A stretch of 64,000 nucleotides of DNA, taken from assembly GCA_963930655.1 (NCBI GenBank), contig OZ005612.1, positions 13,831,001 through 13,895,000 of the forward strand. The letters run 5' to 3'. Source of the stretch: Myrica gale (taxonomy: Eukaryota > Streptophyta > Magnoliopsida > Fagales > Myricaceae). How positions within the stretch are numbered: the stretch's first letter is position 1; every line of letters starts with the position of its first letter. The notes below the pieces were generated by a model. It saw only the letters and a program-made list of their open reading frames with translations. It did no database searches and was not told the origin of the DNA. The position numbers and the translations under genes were made by a program. Positions 33,097 to 44,769 of the stretch are shown in pieces.

Positions 33097-36000
33097 TGTG
33101 AGACCCCGATTTTCTCCTACGTAATTTCTTATGTATTATCTTTTATTTTCCAATGTAATAGTTTTTATTTCATCATGGGGCTATGTTTTTGGCCAATGTA
33201 TGGCCTAATCCTTATGTTATGGTATTTCGATTAAAATGAGATTTTATTCCATAAAATCTCTTTAAATGATTTTAATGCCATTTTATGCAAAGTTTAAATT
33301 ATATTCATTTTAGGAGCCGAAATTTGCAAGTAAGTTTCTCTCTTACGAATTTATATTTTTCATTTACTTAAAATGTTTCATGGACCATAGAATTTAAATT
33401 ATGATTAAGAATTCTTTGTATAAACCGAAAATGATAAATGGATTAAATGATGAAATTCTTTTGAAGACATGGATTGAATATTTTTATATCTTTCATATGT
33501 GACATGTATTATTACCATGTGGCCTATATTATTAATAGAATTTCCATTTGAATATTCATTGATAAGCTATGTATTTATGTGATAAGTCTAAGAGAAGATT
33601 TAATTGATAAGCACACTTGCTTATCATAGTGATAAACAAGCATGATGATAGGTTAGGAAACTTTTAGAGTGATAAGACCTTGTGATTATTGTAGAGATAG
33701 GCTAGAGCCATTATCACATGATAAGATATCATGCTTATGAGGTGATAAGCTATTGGAATGGATTAGATAAGCAAGAGAGCTTATGAAGTGATAAGTTAGG
33801 TGAGAGAGTGTAACCAAGTTGAAAGTTGGTTGCAATTTAATGAGGAAGTAACTAGGTTGGTTGAAAAGCAACCAAACAAGGGAGGAGGATGGATTTTACG
33901 TGAATGGCTATAAGGTGAGTTTGAAAAGCCATAAAGTGAGGCCATGTGAAGTGTAAGAAGTGATAAGACAACACATGGAAGCAAAAGAGAAGAGAAAAGC
34001 AAGGGAGAAGGAGTGATTGTTGATGGAAGCATGTGAGGAGAGAGAATGAAGAAATTCAAATGCAAACCATGCTTTTGGAGACAAGATTTGATGTGAGGAA
34101 AAGATGAAAGAAAGAGAGAGAGAAAGGCTATGCAATTGTCGACCAAGGCCCCCCCCTTTTACCATTTTTCCTTTTGATTTCTCTCTCTTGTCAATTCACT
34201 CTCTCAAGCTTTATGTCATAGCAATTACTCTCCTTGGGAGACTCATTCTCTCACACCTCTCATTGCAAAGCTTTGGCCAAACCATTCATGCACTCCATTC
34301 TCTCCCATTTTCAAGCACTTGGCCGAAACTTGCATTCTCTCAAACTCTCTCTCCCATTTTCAAGCCTTGGCCGAACCACCCCTTAGAGTTCAAGGTTTGT
34401 GCATTTTTCTCTTGCACTCTAAACCATACTCTTCTTGCCTTCCAAATCTCATTCTAAAATCCAAGTTCAAACCTCTTTGTTGTGGACAAAAATCTCTCTT
34501 GGTGCAAACACATTTCCTTCCTTGAAAAACCCTAACCATTTGCCTCATTTCTCTTCAAGCTTACCATATTCTCTTAACCACCATAGAACCCCCTTAAATC
34601 AAGCTTGGACATTTCTAAGGAGGGTGGACCGAAACTTTGAAGGAAGTGAAGTTAGGAAGAGTTGGTAAAGGTTGAAGGTAAGCTTGGTTCTATTGATGAT
34701 CTTGCCTTAAGTTTCACAAGTACTAACCAAAGGTATTTTATTTTCTAGGTGCTCAAGCTTGGATAATCATCAAGGTAAGACTAATGTGATGTTGTTGGGT
34801 TAGCATGAGTGGCCGAATGGCCTATGTATAAGATCTTGAAGTTTAGGTTGTAATATGCCTTGGTGTTGTTAGGTCTTGAATGCTTAAGAACCCTAGGTTG
34901 TTTAAATGCTAGATCTAACCATGGAAACCCTAGATCTAAGGTTGCATGTAAAGAAAAATGCAAATGGAGAACAATGCATGTTAAAGGAAGCTAGATCTAG
35001 GTCTTGATGTGTTGGTTTGATGAAAGTTGATTATTTTGTTTAGATCTATGGATGTTAGTGTGTATAAAGTGTGGATCTAATGTTGATGGAATTATTTGAT
35101 GAAAAGATAAAGTGTATGCATGCTAGTTAGGTCACAATGCAAAGGATGTGCATGTTATGATTTTTAGCATGAAAAAGGTGACATTTTGGGGTATGGCCGA
35201 ATATGAGATACTTAGGATTTCATGTATAGTTTTGTATATATTTAAATCTGGACATTGGCCATGATATGTGCAAGATTTATGACTATATGAATGGTAGATG
35301 ATTATGTTAAAGTATTAGATGCATGCATGTTGAAGGAAACAAAAGACACTTAGTCTTTTGGATAAAATCATGTATGGCCGAATATTATGAGCATGATGCA
35401 TGGTGTTATGCCTTGATTTATAGATATTAGGTTGTGAAATTGTTAAATGGAGGATGAGATCACCATTGGAGTAAAAGTTGTGACTAAATGGTGCATAAAA
35501 TAGGGATGACCGAATGTTGTAAGAAATATAACCCTAAGTGCAATTTATGAAAATGAATTATCATTGTTATGATAGAAATAGAAATTAGGGTTTAATCTAG
35601 TTGGAATAAATATTGAAGAATCATAATCTTTTAATAAATATTGTTTGGAACCCTAGTTAAGTTTTACTCAGGATTAATTGAGGTTTAAGTCCAAGATTAA
35701 GATTTAATCGTGATTAATTTATTAATAGTTTGATATAAGGTTTTAACGGAGTACGTGTAATAAAAGAGGCTTAGGTTTAATTCTAAACCTGTGAGTATTA
35801 ATTAAACCCTAATCGAGGCATGTACATGGATAAATATATTTTTATTTCAATAAAAATATTAATGATTTAATAAACTAAGTTTTGAATATTTGTTAAGGAA
35901 AAGAATAAATAAAATATTTTATTTATTTAAATGAATTTCAGTGATATATATATATATATATATCTTTGGTTGATGACTGATTTCAAAAATGCAAATATTT

Positions 36001-37141
36001 AATGATTTCATATTATTCTTAAAAGTCTAAAGGAATATTAAATCGCTTGTAGACGATCCACGTGTCTCTATATACGACCAAAGAAGACCAATTGTAAGTG
36101 GAATCTGTAAGTAGACAGTAAGTGTTCTTTTTCAAAACTGGAATGACACACTGCATCGTTTCATGAACAAACAGGAATTTTAATCAAGCATGACATGACA
36201 TGTGCATTGCATGAATTTTTCAAGAAGAAGTTTATGCAATGATTTTTATGAAAAGACTATGAGAAGTTTTATGAAACGATAAATTAAGATAATGGGCACT
36301 GGTCGGTACCGTACCATCAAGGTGGACTCCCATACCGAAGGACAAATGTGAGAAGGATGGGTGAATCCACGAGGCTGTGCAAACCACGCTGAAAGACATT
36401 GAGAAGGTGTGGTGCCTCCAAGGGTCATGTCTAGCCACTGAAGGACAAATGAGAAGGTGCGCTAGCTGACCGTATGTAAGGTCTCCAAGGGAATTCGGGG
36501 ACGGTTCCGAAGGGAACGCACAACCCTGACTTCAGGGGTTAAATGGAGCGAGCCCACAAATAAAAGATATGAAATAATTATGAAAAGGCCAAGAGAGGCA
36601 CAAGTACGAATAAGTGGTTTCAAGGGCCAAGGGCCAGTTTTACAAGCAAGTACGAAGGAAAGATTTTCAAGGGCCTGGGGCCGAAACTAAGCAAGAGCAT
36701 ATGCATAATTCATGACATGCATGTGCATCACTTATCAAGTTTCTTTCCTTCATGATTAAGCGGGTATAAGACAAGAGCATGTTTTAAGTTTATGTCTTTC
36801 CCTTACTGAGTCTTTTTGACTCACGTTTTTAAAATTGTGTCATTCCAGATGCCTCAGGTGAAGAGAGTCAGGAGGACTACCTGACCTAGAAGTTCAAGAA
36901 TTTATGTTTCATACTTTTGTTGATAGTGACTTGATTGTCACTAATTGGCTTTTTACATGTTATGTATGTCTTATATGAGACCTTAATGAGAACCCTAATT
37001 ATGTAAGTTTAGCTCGAACCCCTCGCGATCCTGTACGTTTCCGCCGTAATCAAGTAAAACAATAAGTAAGAACGCTGGAGCCATCCGGGGGATAGCTCGC
37101 GGCTGTCACGGTCCCTGCGGGATGCCGTTCGGGGCGTGACA
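33097..37141. mobile_element. Solo LTR E, about 4 kb, inserted in LTR D
   Basis: Starts TGTGAGACCCCGATTTTC and ends GTTCGGGGCGTGACA, flanked by CTTGT on both sides (33092-33096 and 37142-37146). The 4045 bp contain no gag or pol domain. The GAGACCCCG start, GGGGCGTGACA end and the 36290-36560 block (CATACCGAAGGACAAATG, GGTGTGGTGCCTCCAAGG) resemble the long LTRs of plant chromovirus-type gypsy elements. It includes a (TA)n run at about 35947-35962 and a cluster of GATAAG motifs at 33561-33795. Confidence 0.88.
33561..33795. promoter_or_regulatory. GATAAG motif cluster in LTR E
   Basis: Eight GATAAG and one CTTATC lie within 235 bp, with further GATA/TATC cores between. GATAAG is the core of plant I-box/GATA and R1-MYB-type binding sites. 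A role as promoter element of the LTR is inferred only. Confidence 0.35.
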
Positions 37142-37514
37142 CTTGTCCTCTATGTGTCTAAAAAGTAATTAATTTTACCACCCTACACAAAAATACTTAG
37201 TTAGCTCATGATATCATTTAATAAAATTGAATTCATAAAATAATTATGTCAATAATATAGTGCCCATGATAAAATAATGATTTTATAATGTGTCTGGACA
37301 AAGTATGACTTAAGTACATGCAAGCCAAAGATGGAGAAAAATTGCATGTGTAATTAATTAAATCTAAAATAATAGAAATTAAACTATTAAATAAAAAAGT
37401 TGGATTTATACCTCTTAACCATCTTTTCCATCTAAAACCAATATTTAAAATATTAAATAATTGATATTATATTAGTTTAAGATGTACTAAGCATGCAATA
37501 TGCTAGCTCAATCA

Positions 37515-38215
37515 ACAACCCTTACATATCCCAAATTATATTTGGAGTCAAATTACCATGGACTTCATTGAAGGATTGCCTATCTCCGAAGGGTACTCAG
37601 TCCTCTATGTGGTGGTGGATAGGTTGTCTAAGTACACTTATTTTATTCCTCTCCCACACCTTTACACAGCTTCCAAAGTAACTATGGCATTTATGAGCTT
37701 GGTCTTTAAACTTCATGGACTACTTGATTATGTCATCTCAAGCTGAGATCCGACATTCACCAGCACCTTTTGGAAGGAGCTTTTTAAAGCTCAAGGAACT
37801 ACAATAGCCTACAGTATAGCCTACCACCCTTAAACGGATGGGCAAATAGAGACAGTAAATAAATGCTTGAAAAATTATCTCTGGTGGTTTATGGGGGATT
37901 GACCAAAAGATTGGTCTCACTTGGTGCCTTTGGAAGAGTCGTGGTATAATACTAACTTTCATGCTTCTAAAAAATTAACTCCCTATGAAGTTATTTTTGG
38001 ATAGTTACCTCAGAAATTGCTATCATATGAAGTTGGAACCACTCAAGTGGTAGTTGTCAATACGGCCTCACGCACAAGGGAGCAGACCCTTCAATTGCTC
38101 AAGAAAAACCTCACAAGAGCACAAAATCGCATTAAACATTACGCTGAGATTATTGAACGAAAGTTTAAGATTAGGAAGTGGGTTTACCTCTGTTTGCTAT
38201 CATATCGGTAAACAA
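37515..38215 (+). pseudogene. Gypsy integrase catalytic core and C-terminus
   Basis: Reads MDFIEGLPISEGYSVLYVVV and DRLSKYTYFIPLPHLYTASK (first catalytic Asp in MDFIEGLP), then VISS*DPTFTSTFWKELF (damaged second Asp motif) and TDGQIETVNKCLKNYLWWF (catalytic Glu). After that come HASKKLTPYEVIFG and RAQNRIKHYAEIIERKFKIR. Stops at several places make it inactive. Confidence 0.87.
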
Positions 38216-38609
38216 CAATCTCCCACCACAGAAAGCTCAAACTTTCCCTTCGATTTTATGAACCGTTCCAAATCACTGCCCGTATGGGAGAAGTCGCTTA
38301 CTGGCTTGATCTTCTGGTACATGAATGGATCCATCTGGTTTTCCACATTTCTCAGCTCCAAAAGAAACTCGGGAATCGTTGTGTTCCCCTTCCCTCCTTG
38401 CCACCAGTGGATTCTCAGGGTCTTTTAAAACCTGAACCCTAAGCTCTCTTGGACCGTCGTGTTGGTAGATTGGGTTATCTTCCAATTATTGAGTTATTGG
38501 TTCATTGGATGAGTGAAGAAACTTGAAGATGCGGCATAGGAGAAGATCGAAGCTTTGTGGCTTCAATTTTCGCACCTTGCGGACAAGGTGCTTTGAAAGA
38601 GGGAGGCAA
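38216..38609 (+). pseudogene. Gypsy pol C-terminal tail and polypurine tract
   Basis: Broken frames give KLKLSLRFYEPFQITARMGE, VAYWLDLLVHEWIHLVFHIS, then LLDRRVGRLGYLPIIELLVH, W, a chromodomain-like ending. The AAAGAGGGAGGCA polypurine tract (about 38596-38608) precedes the 3' LTR. Confidence 0.7.
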
Positions 38610-39153
38610 TGTCACATGACTGTAAGGAAGAGGTGTTTAAGTTTCGTATGGGAAGAAATGGAAAAACTTAGAGGATGTGTTGTGTTCTACTTGAACACAA
38701 GAAGAAAAAAGAAGATTTGGGAACCTTAAGTGGAATAAGGGCATGTGAAGAGGAGGTGAGTTGGGCTACAACTCAGTCAAGCTTAATGGGCTTTGGAGTG
38801 GGTATGAGGAGTATTGTTAGAATGAACTTATTATGACTGTTTCGATTGGGCTTGTGATTTGGCCGTAATGGGTTAAGCAGTATGGACAGAGACTTATGTG
38901 CGGAGGCCTAATTATATCAGTTGGGTGGGTTTCATTAATTTAGGAGTTTGTTAAATGTTAGATTCCAGCTGCTCTAGCTATATGAAGAAGCAATTAGTTT
39001 ATTTTGGGTTATCAAAGAATTAACGCCATTGCGTCTTTCCCTTTTTCTCTTACGGAGGTTGGCCAAACTTTGAATTTGGCCTCAATCTGTTCTCATTTGA
39101 TATTGAATTCCAGAAGTATTTCATTCATTGTTCTCTTTAATTTTACATATTAC

Positions 39154-41448
39154 CGTTAGATGTATGCCTTCAAAATCAATTATTTTGAATAATTATGAGA
39201 TACTTATTATTTTGGATTAATCACTTGTATATATTGTTTTATAAAACATTCGATACATGTAATGGCAAAAAATATTTTTAAGTAACATAATAGAAAAGTC
39301 AGGCTAATGGTTAATGAATCAGAGGTGGGGAGTATGACTTTTTGAATCCTTGTTGATTCACTGTGTTCTAGTCCGAGATACGTAATAATGTATAAATAGG
39401 TTTATACTTGTTGTGTTTTTGTGAGATAGAATGGTGGACTCAGTTATTGAGGTGATGACCATAAGCAAACGTTTGATTGCACTGTAAGAGTACATGCACT
39501 GAACTATATTAAACATGAATACCTTTTGGAAATGATCACTGATGTAGATAATAATATTAAGCACAATTAGCTTATGTTGTCTTTAGACCTGAGGGAGTTA
39601 TGCAGACTTGTTTGTTGTGTCCTTGTATTTTGACTCAATCTTTTGGTGATGATCTTCACAGATCAAATATTCTAGATCATATTGGGCCTTGTGCATAGTA
39701 AATGGACTTGTGTAACTGCTTAATATGGAATTCATCAATCTCTTGTTGAAGTAGTATGTTCATTATGTTTGTATAATTTTGAACTCAAATAAAAAACGTT
39801 GTGCAGTGGAATTTTGTTAAAATTGTTTCACTGTTTTTATTTACTTATATATATTTATTTGAAATTTTTTTTTGAAATTTTTTGGGAGTCCAATTGGGGT
39901 ATAGACTGAGAATTAAGAAGTATATGAGTTAGAGATTTAATCAGTGATATTTTTTTGGTCCTATTGGCTTATGTGGAATATAGTATGGTGGAAGGATAAA
40001 TAAGCATATAATTGTTAGCTAAAGGGTTTTCACAAAAATTCTCATTATCTCGGTGGGCAATTGTAACATGTTAATAGACATTATCACAATTTGTAGAAGG
40101 TCATTGTAAGTCCTAGTTTTCAGGATTAAGGCAACTCAAGAAGGGGGGTGAATTGATTTTCTAAAACTTTTCGGTATTGACTCCCAAAGACGTGTTTGCT
40201 AGTATATACTACTTTAGGACCAATATAATATGCAATAGGAGTAAGTCTGTGCTGAAAGTAAAGAGTAGGGATAAGAGAAGCAAACACTCGATTTTTAGGA
40301 GGTTCGGCAAACCCGCCTACATCCACCCCTCAAGCTGCTTCACCGAGCCTTGTGGTTTTCCACTATCTTCAATAGCTTTGCACACTAGCTTCCGGGTGCT
40401 AGAGAAACCGTACAAGTGTTTTCTCCCGGGCTCAACACTCAAACCTACCCAAGTGTTTTTTCTGGCTCATCACTCACAACCTCACCAAGCTTGAGATATA
40501 CACTCTCAAAGCTTATTCTTTAGTGAACAACCTCACTAAAGGAAACACCTATTTTGGATAATGAGATACAAGGATAAACTCTCTCAAAGAGTGGATAAGA
40601 GGATTGAAAGCTCTATCTTTTTTGATTCACACAATGACAAGGATGTGAAAGTGTAATTTGTGTGAATGATATGAGAAATATGAAATAGGAAGGTTTGAAA
40701 TATTTCTCAAGCTATACAAATGATATGTGGTCGTTGGTTCTTCATTTTAGATGAAATGAATGTTTATTTATAGGCCACATGTGAAACTAGCCGTTAGGGG
40801 TCGATTTGACAATTTTACCGTTGTACCGGTCGACCGCTTCAAGTAGCCGTTGCCCAACGGTCATAAATTTGAATGTTGTCAAGATCATCCGCTTCATGTA
40901 GAGGTCGACCGCTACAAAAAAGGTCATCGACTGGTTCATTTAAAACCATGTTTTTGACCACTTTTAAACACCCTATTTTAAAGACTTACTTCCCATAAGT
41001 ATATGAAAGGTTTGAGAATATATTTGGGGTGTTTTGAAACCTTTAAAAACATTTTAATCTTTCAAACAAAATTTAAAACGGTTTATGCACGTTTTTAAAA
41101 GATATGCAAGTACATGATTCAAATCCTTGTCAAAAGTGAAATAAAGAGTTACAAGGATTATACCCTAAGGTTTTGAATCTTCACTTTGAGCTCCTTGCAT
41201 CTTTTTGTTCTTCTTTCTTCAAGTCTTTGACTCTTTCATCAAGTCGTCTTTGTCTTTGAAGATGTCTATTTTATAAACTTGATCAATTTATTGAAATCAT
41301 CAAAATCTCGATTGTACACAAAAGCCAACAGTCATAAATTGGGAAACAATATATAAATGATTTAATGAAAAAGAGTTTTTAATGATGATCCTACCGCCGA
41401 GATATGAGGTCCTTAAGGATCCCACACATAAGCACATCGAATTTTTCA
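39154..41448 (+). mobile_element. Solo LTR F (copia-type), inserted in the gypsy 3' LTR, containing LTR G
   Basis: Starts CGTTAGATGTATGCC (TG mutated to CG) and ends TTTTTCA. Flanks ATTAC (39149-39153) and AATAC (41449-41453) are a TSD with one change. Internal strings TTGGTCCTATTGG, TGTGGAATATAGTATGGTGG and GGTCCTTAAGGATCC align with the copia LTR at 60562-61112, so it is the same or a sister family. Net length without LTR G is about 1.06 kb. Confidence 0.8.
40105..41330 (-). mobile_element. Solo LTR G inserted in LTR F
   Basis: Plus-strand ends TGTAAGTCC...AAAGCCAACA, flanked by GTCAT on both sides (40100-40104 and 41331-41335). On the minus strand it begins TGTTGGCTTTTGTGTAC and includes CAATTCACCCCCCTTCTTG near its end, resembling the ends of LTRs A and B but without the GTGTCGACAC array. 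1226 bp. It is the youngest layer of this nest. Confidence 0.92.
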
Positions 41449-41474
41449 AATACAATTCATTTTGGAAGGCTGCT

Positions 41475-42370
41475 ATAAATCAACTGAATATGAATGAAGA
41501 ATAATAAAAGAAAAGTACTTTCCTTAAATATGAGATAAAGAAAGTCCCATACAAAGAAAAAGAAAGTCCATACTACCTACTCCGGGGTGAAATCTCTTAT
41601 TTCTCTTCTAAAAAAATCAATACGTCACCAGTGGCGGGGGGCCCTCCAAAGGTTTTGAAAATTGCGTTTGCCTATGCTGTTTGTTCAAAATATATTCTTG
41701 GTCTTTCAAAAATTTTAAAAATGTCCCCCTCAAACTATCTTTTAGCTTCTTAGGAAATTGAAATATAGCCTCTTAACAATTTGAAATACAAATTTTGACC
41801 TTGAATATATAACAATAACAGATCACTTTTAGTTTGGAAAAAATTTAAAAACATATTTAATAGGACTAAAAATATTCGAGATTCAACTTAAATCTTCAAA
41901 ATTTTAGAATTTTTCTCAAAACTCTAACTTTTGGATAGTAAAATTTTATGAAATTTAAAATATATTTATTTAAAAAATAGAGAATATGAGTGTTTTTTCC
42001 CCTCTTAATATTTTTAAACTCTTTTTATTTATATCTACATTTGTATTATCTCTACAGCGTCTTTACAACATACTCAATTTTTAACTAATATAAATCCATG
42101 CTATATATTCCTAATTTAAGAAAAATCATTGAGAATATTTTTTATATTCTGAATTGTATTTATACAAATTTTTTTCATAATTCACATATAGCAAAGCATA
42201 TAATGTAATATAAAAATAAAAATAAACATCATAATATTATTTTGGCCCTCCAAAGATAATATTGATATTTTAATTCTAAAACACTTTTTGCATCAAGTAT
42301 GATTTTTTTTTAATCATTTAGCCATAGGAATTTGCCCCCCTCAACTTAAGTCCGAATTCGGCCACTGAAT
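41475..42370. other. Degraded transposon-like sequence
   Basis: AT-rich, no gene. CAGTGGCGGGGGG at about 41629 and CGGCCACTG at about 42358 are inverted short ends of the type seen in old plant hAT-like relics, but no TSD was found. Confidence 0.3.
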
Positions 42371-42399
42371 AAGTCTCTCCTTGTATGGTTGTCTAGAAG

Positions 42400-42435
42400 A
42401 AAAAGAAAGAAAGAAAGAAAGAAAGAAAGAGAAAA
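42400..42435. repeat. (GAAA)n microsatellite
   Basis: About eight GAAA units. Confidence 0.9.
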
Positions 42436-42472
42436 GAATTCCGGCCGAAGAGAGACACTGAGCTCTTAAGGT

Positions 42473-42645
42473 GGTGTTTGTTTGTGATTTGTGAAAAAGT
42501 ATAGTATTTTATGGAAAAGTGAGGAGAGATAAGATTAAATTGAATAGTATAATATTATTTTATAATTTAATGGGGAGATATGAATTATTTTATGATTGTT
42601 TGGAAATATTAAGTGATGAAAATATTGAAAAACAAACTCTCCTAA
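42473..42645. mobile_element. MITE-like repeat, dispersed family
   Basis: Begins GGTGTTTGTTTGTGATTTGTG and carries GAAAAGTGAGGAGAGATAAG and AATATTATTTTATAATTTAATG, matching the inverse of 14647-14868. The right end is unclear. Confidence 0.4.
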
Positions 42646-43423
42646 ATGATCTTTACCGAAATTACCAAACTTGGCAACCAATCCAACTAGAACATAAGTA
42701 TAAAAGAATTTCCATCACATTCAATAAGGAAAAAGAACGGAGACAAACTCCGGCCCAATAAGCAACAGATAAAGATAACTACAATTGATTACAGACTCAC
42801 TCTTGGCCGGCGCGAGAGCAACAGTGAAAGCTGGAGAAAACATGGGAAGAAGACGAAATCTAGGCGTGTTAGGCAAGAAAAGAGGGAGGGGTGTTCTAAA
42901 GAACGTGGAAAAAAAAAGAGCTAGCTGGCCAAGCTGAGCCACCTAGTCGGTTCTCTTTAGCCATTTCTTCGCATTTTCATTAAATGGCATGGTTGAATCT
43001 TCAACTGTTGGATTTTGTTTCTTTAAATCTGGACCGGTCCTCGTAATAACTTAAAAATAGGTGCTTTTCCCGCTCTCATTTGCTAAAAAGAGTAATTATA
43101 TTGGATAACTCCACCAGGACCGCATGCTTTGAAAGCAAAACCAGTAAAATTAGATAGACAGAGCTAATCATCGATCTGGTGAAGATTTTTGGAGGTTTCG
43201 GCTTGATATAAATGTTATGTACCCTCTTGGCCTTCTGACATGACATGAGTTTATCCACCAAATTATAAGCCTAAGTTGCGTTTAAATCAACAAGAATTTT
43301 CAAATAAATAAGTCTATGCCTGAAAAAAAAAGTCTATGCCTGCACCTGAGCCCAAATCTGAAGCAGAAATTTATCAAACAAAAGCCAGCAAACTATTCAT
43401 CTAAATGGGAAATTGATATTGGC
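42646..43423. other. Intergenic; probable 3' flank of the 157-aa gene
   Basis: No supported gene. A minus-strand open stretch (42942-42721; hydrophobic and Pro-rich) has no family resemblance. The part next to 43423 should contain the 3' UTR of the minus-strand gene. Confidence 0.4.
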
Positions 43424-43897
43424 CTACGCTATTGAATAACTGAAAGAGCCAATTATTTCAGTAACTTGATACTGTACAATACTATTCTCAAATTCTTGCT
43501 CTGTTGAACAAGTTGAGGACCTTCCTGATGCCTTTCTACCCCAAAAGCTTCCAAATGCAAACTCCCCCTTCTGAGATAACTCCTCTAACGCCTTCTCAAC
43601 TTCCTCCATACAAGTCCCACAACCATGGTCTCCATCTATAGAAAACTCGTCGACCTGAATTCTGAAAGATGCTCCACGTATTCCAACAAAATCATCTCTG
43701 TACTGACCCGTTTCTGTTTCTATAATCTTCTTATCCCTTTTTCTTTGCCAACGCTTCCTCTTAGCACAATCTCTCGTCATACGAATTAGCTTGTGAGGCA
43801 GCTTGAGAAAGACAAAGATGACAACTTGTAGGATCAAGCATTGACAGCAACAAGATATGACAACACAGTCTGCGGCAAGCATGTTCCTGTCCTCCAT
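43424..43897 (-). CDS. Conserved plant protein of unknown function, small membrane-anchored
   Basis: 157 residues, one exon. The N-terminus MEDRNMLAADCVVISCCCQC LILQVVIFVFLKLP is a Cys-cluster followed by a hydrophobic segment (about residues 12-35), probably membrane-inserted. A strongly basic stretch follows (RMTRDCAKRKRWQRKRDKK, about residues 40-58). The C-terminal half has an acidic CxxC-like HGCGTCMEEVEKALEELSQK block and a GEFAFGSFWG motif. I recall this arrangement (CCCQC, HGCGSCMEEVEKVLEE, GEFAFGSFWGR) as a conserved plant family without known function, but cannot name a gene. Start chosen at MEDRN, the first Met before the Cys cluster. The reading is intact, so it is probably a real gene. 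It stands alone between transposon remains. Confidence 0.72.
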   Translation of the reverse strand: MEDRNMLAADCVVISCCCQCLILQVVIFVFLKLPHKLIRMTRDCAKRKRWQRKRDKKIIETETGQYRDDFVGIRGASFRIQVDEFSIDGDHGCGTCMEEVEKALEELSQKGEFAFGSFWGRKASGRSSTCSTEQEFENSIVQYQVTEIIGSFSYSIA

Positions 43898-44672
43898 TGC
43901 TGTGAAAGCTAGAAGAGGGAGGTGATGATGGTAAAGAAAATAGCCAAGTCATGTTTTTTAAGGAATAAGTTCCTTCTCCTATTTGGAAGTTTTAGAAGGG
44001 TGACGCATAATCTTCTATAGCAAAGCTACAAAAATGGTACACTGTCCTTGCCTCGAGTTGTCAAACAGTAGCTTGTAATTGAGGTTATCAGGCATATTAG
44101 AAGATCATATGTCCAAGGAACAATGAGCTGTCCTGATATGGTTCCTTGCACTCTACTTTTCTGTCCGAGATTTCTTGAAATGCCTCAAAGCCTTTCTTTA
44201 GGTCTAATATGGGTCTTTTAAGGAAGGTCTGTGTTTTTCTACTCTCCCTTTCAGAAGGATCATATATACTAATTCTGAGCTGTAATATTAGAAATCCATG
44301 CTTCTCCATTTGGTGTCTCAATTATTAGTTGTCCAATATCAAAATTAAGTCCCATCATACCTTTTGCTTAAAAAATTAGTGCATGCCAGGTAATGTACTT
44401 CTTTCTCTGTTTCATTCATGTATTTGTTTGCACTTTTCAAGAGGAGGATAAGACTATAAACCATAATTATCTTTGCTTCTCTTTCCTCTGTGCAATTGCT
44501 CAAGAGGATCTATCCCAGGGACGTATCTGGGGAGGGGGCTAAAGGGCTCCCCTAGCTCTCCAAAAATCTGCAGAAATTTTTTTTCTGTATTTGACCCCAA
44601 ATTTTTTGCTGTTGACCTGAATGACTGCATATCGTATGGATCTATATATTTAGGTGCAATTTCCTAAGCTAA
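43898..44672. other. Upstream region of the 157-aa gene and transposon remnant
   Basis: The stretch next to 43897 should contain the promoter and leader of the minus-strand gene. 44515-44660 resembles a common degraded hAT-associated end sequence (GGGACGTATCTGGGGAGGGG...CAAAAATCTGCAG). No other gene is supported. Confidence 0.35.
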
Positions 44673-44769
44673 TTTTTTTTTAATCAGAACTGCCAGTATT
44701 ATTCATAGAAATAGCGAAAACAAAGCCCCTTAAAAACGAAAATCAAGGGGGATCAGTTCCAGCATACAA

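Larger units (their letters stand above)
30888..37514. mobile_element. Solo LTR D inserted in gypsy integrase, itself containing LTR E
   Basis: Starts TGACTCACTTTAAAATGAG and ends TGCTAGCTCAATCA, flanked by ACAAC on both sides (30883-30887 and 37515-37519). Net length without LTR E is about 2.6 kb. No coding domains. 32560-32960 is strongly purine-rich with GA repeats. 31325-32190 differs in style (CCGGTACCGAAATTCC..., then C/T-rich 31560-31880) and may be a separate hAT-like insertion or captured leader, but no clear ends were found. It is called a solo LTR from its ends and TSD only. Confidence 0.75.
23596..41474 (+). mobile_element. Ty3/gypsy retrotransposon, decayed, expanded by nested insertions
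   Basis: Order of parts: 5' LTR (about 23596-23952), primer-binding site (23956), gag, zinc knuckle, protease, RT, RNase H, integrase, polypurine tract (about 38596-38608) and 3' LTR (from 38610). The two LTRs share GGAACCTTA.GTGGAAT.AG, GGAGTGGGTATGAGGAGTAT and TTCATTTGGAAGGCTGCTAT-type strings. Coding parts are broken by many stops. The element has been interrupted at 24725, 29212, 30888 and 39154 by solo LTRs, two of which are themselves interrupted. Without these it would be about 5.3 kb. No TSD was found, and the 5' LTR border is uncertain. Confidence 0.85.
38610..41474 (+). repeat. 3' LTR of the gypsy element, split by LTR F
   Basis: Begins TGTCACATGACTG after the polypurine tract, is interrupted at 39153 and resumes at 41454 with AATTCATTTTGGAAGGCTGC. 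Joining the flanks reproduces the matching part of the 5' LTR, which confirms the insertion point. Confidence 0.78.

Noticed and set aside
33908-34165. Open readings of 80-117 codons around 33796-34457
   Set aside because: They lie inside solo LTR E in C/T-rich leader-like sequence, overlap on both strands and have no recognisable domain.
44097-44321. Minus-strand open reading of 74 codons
   Set aside because: No family resemblance, no clear context and located in degraded transposon sequence.
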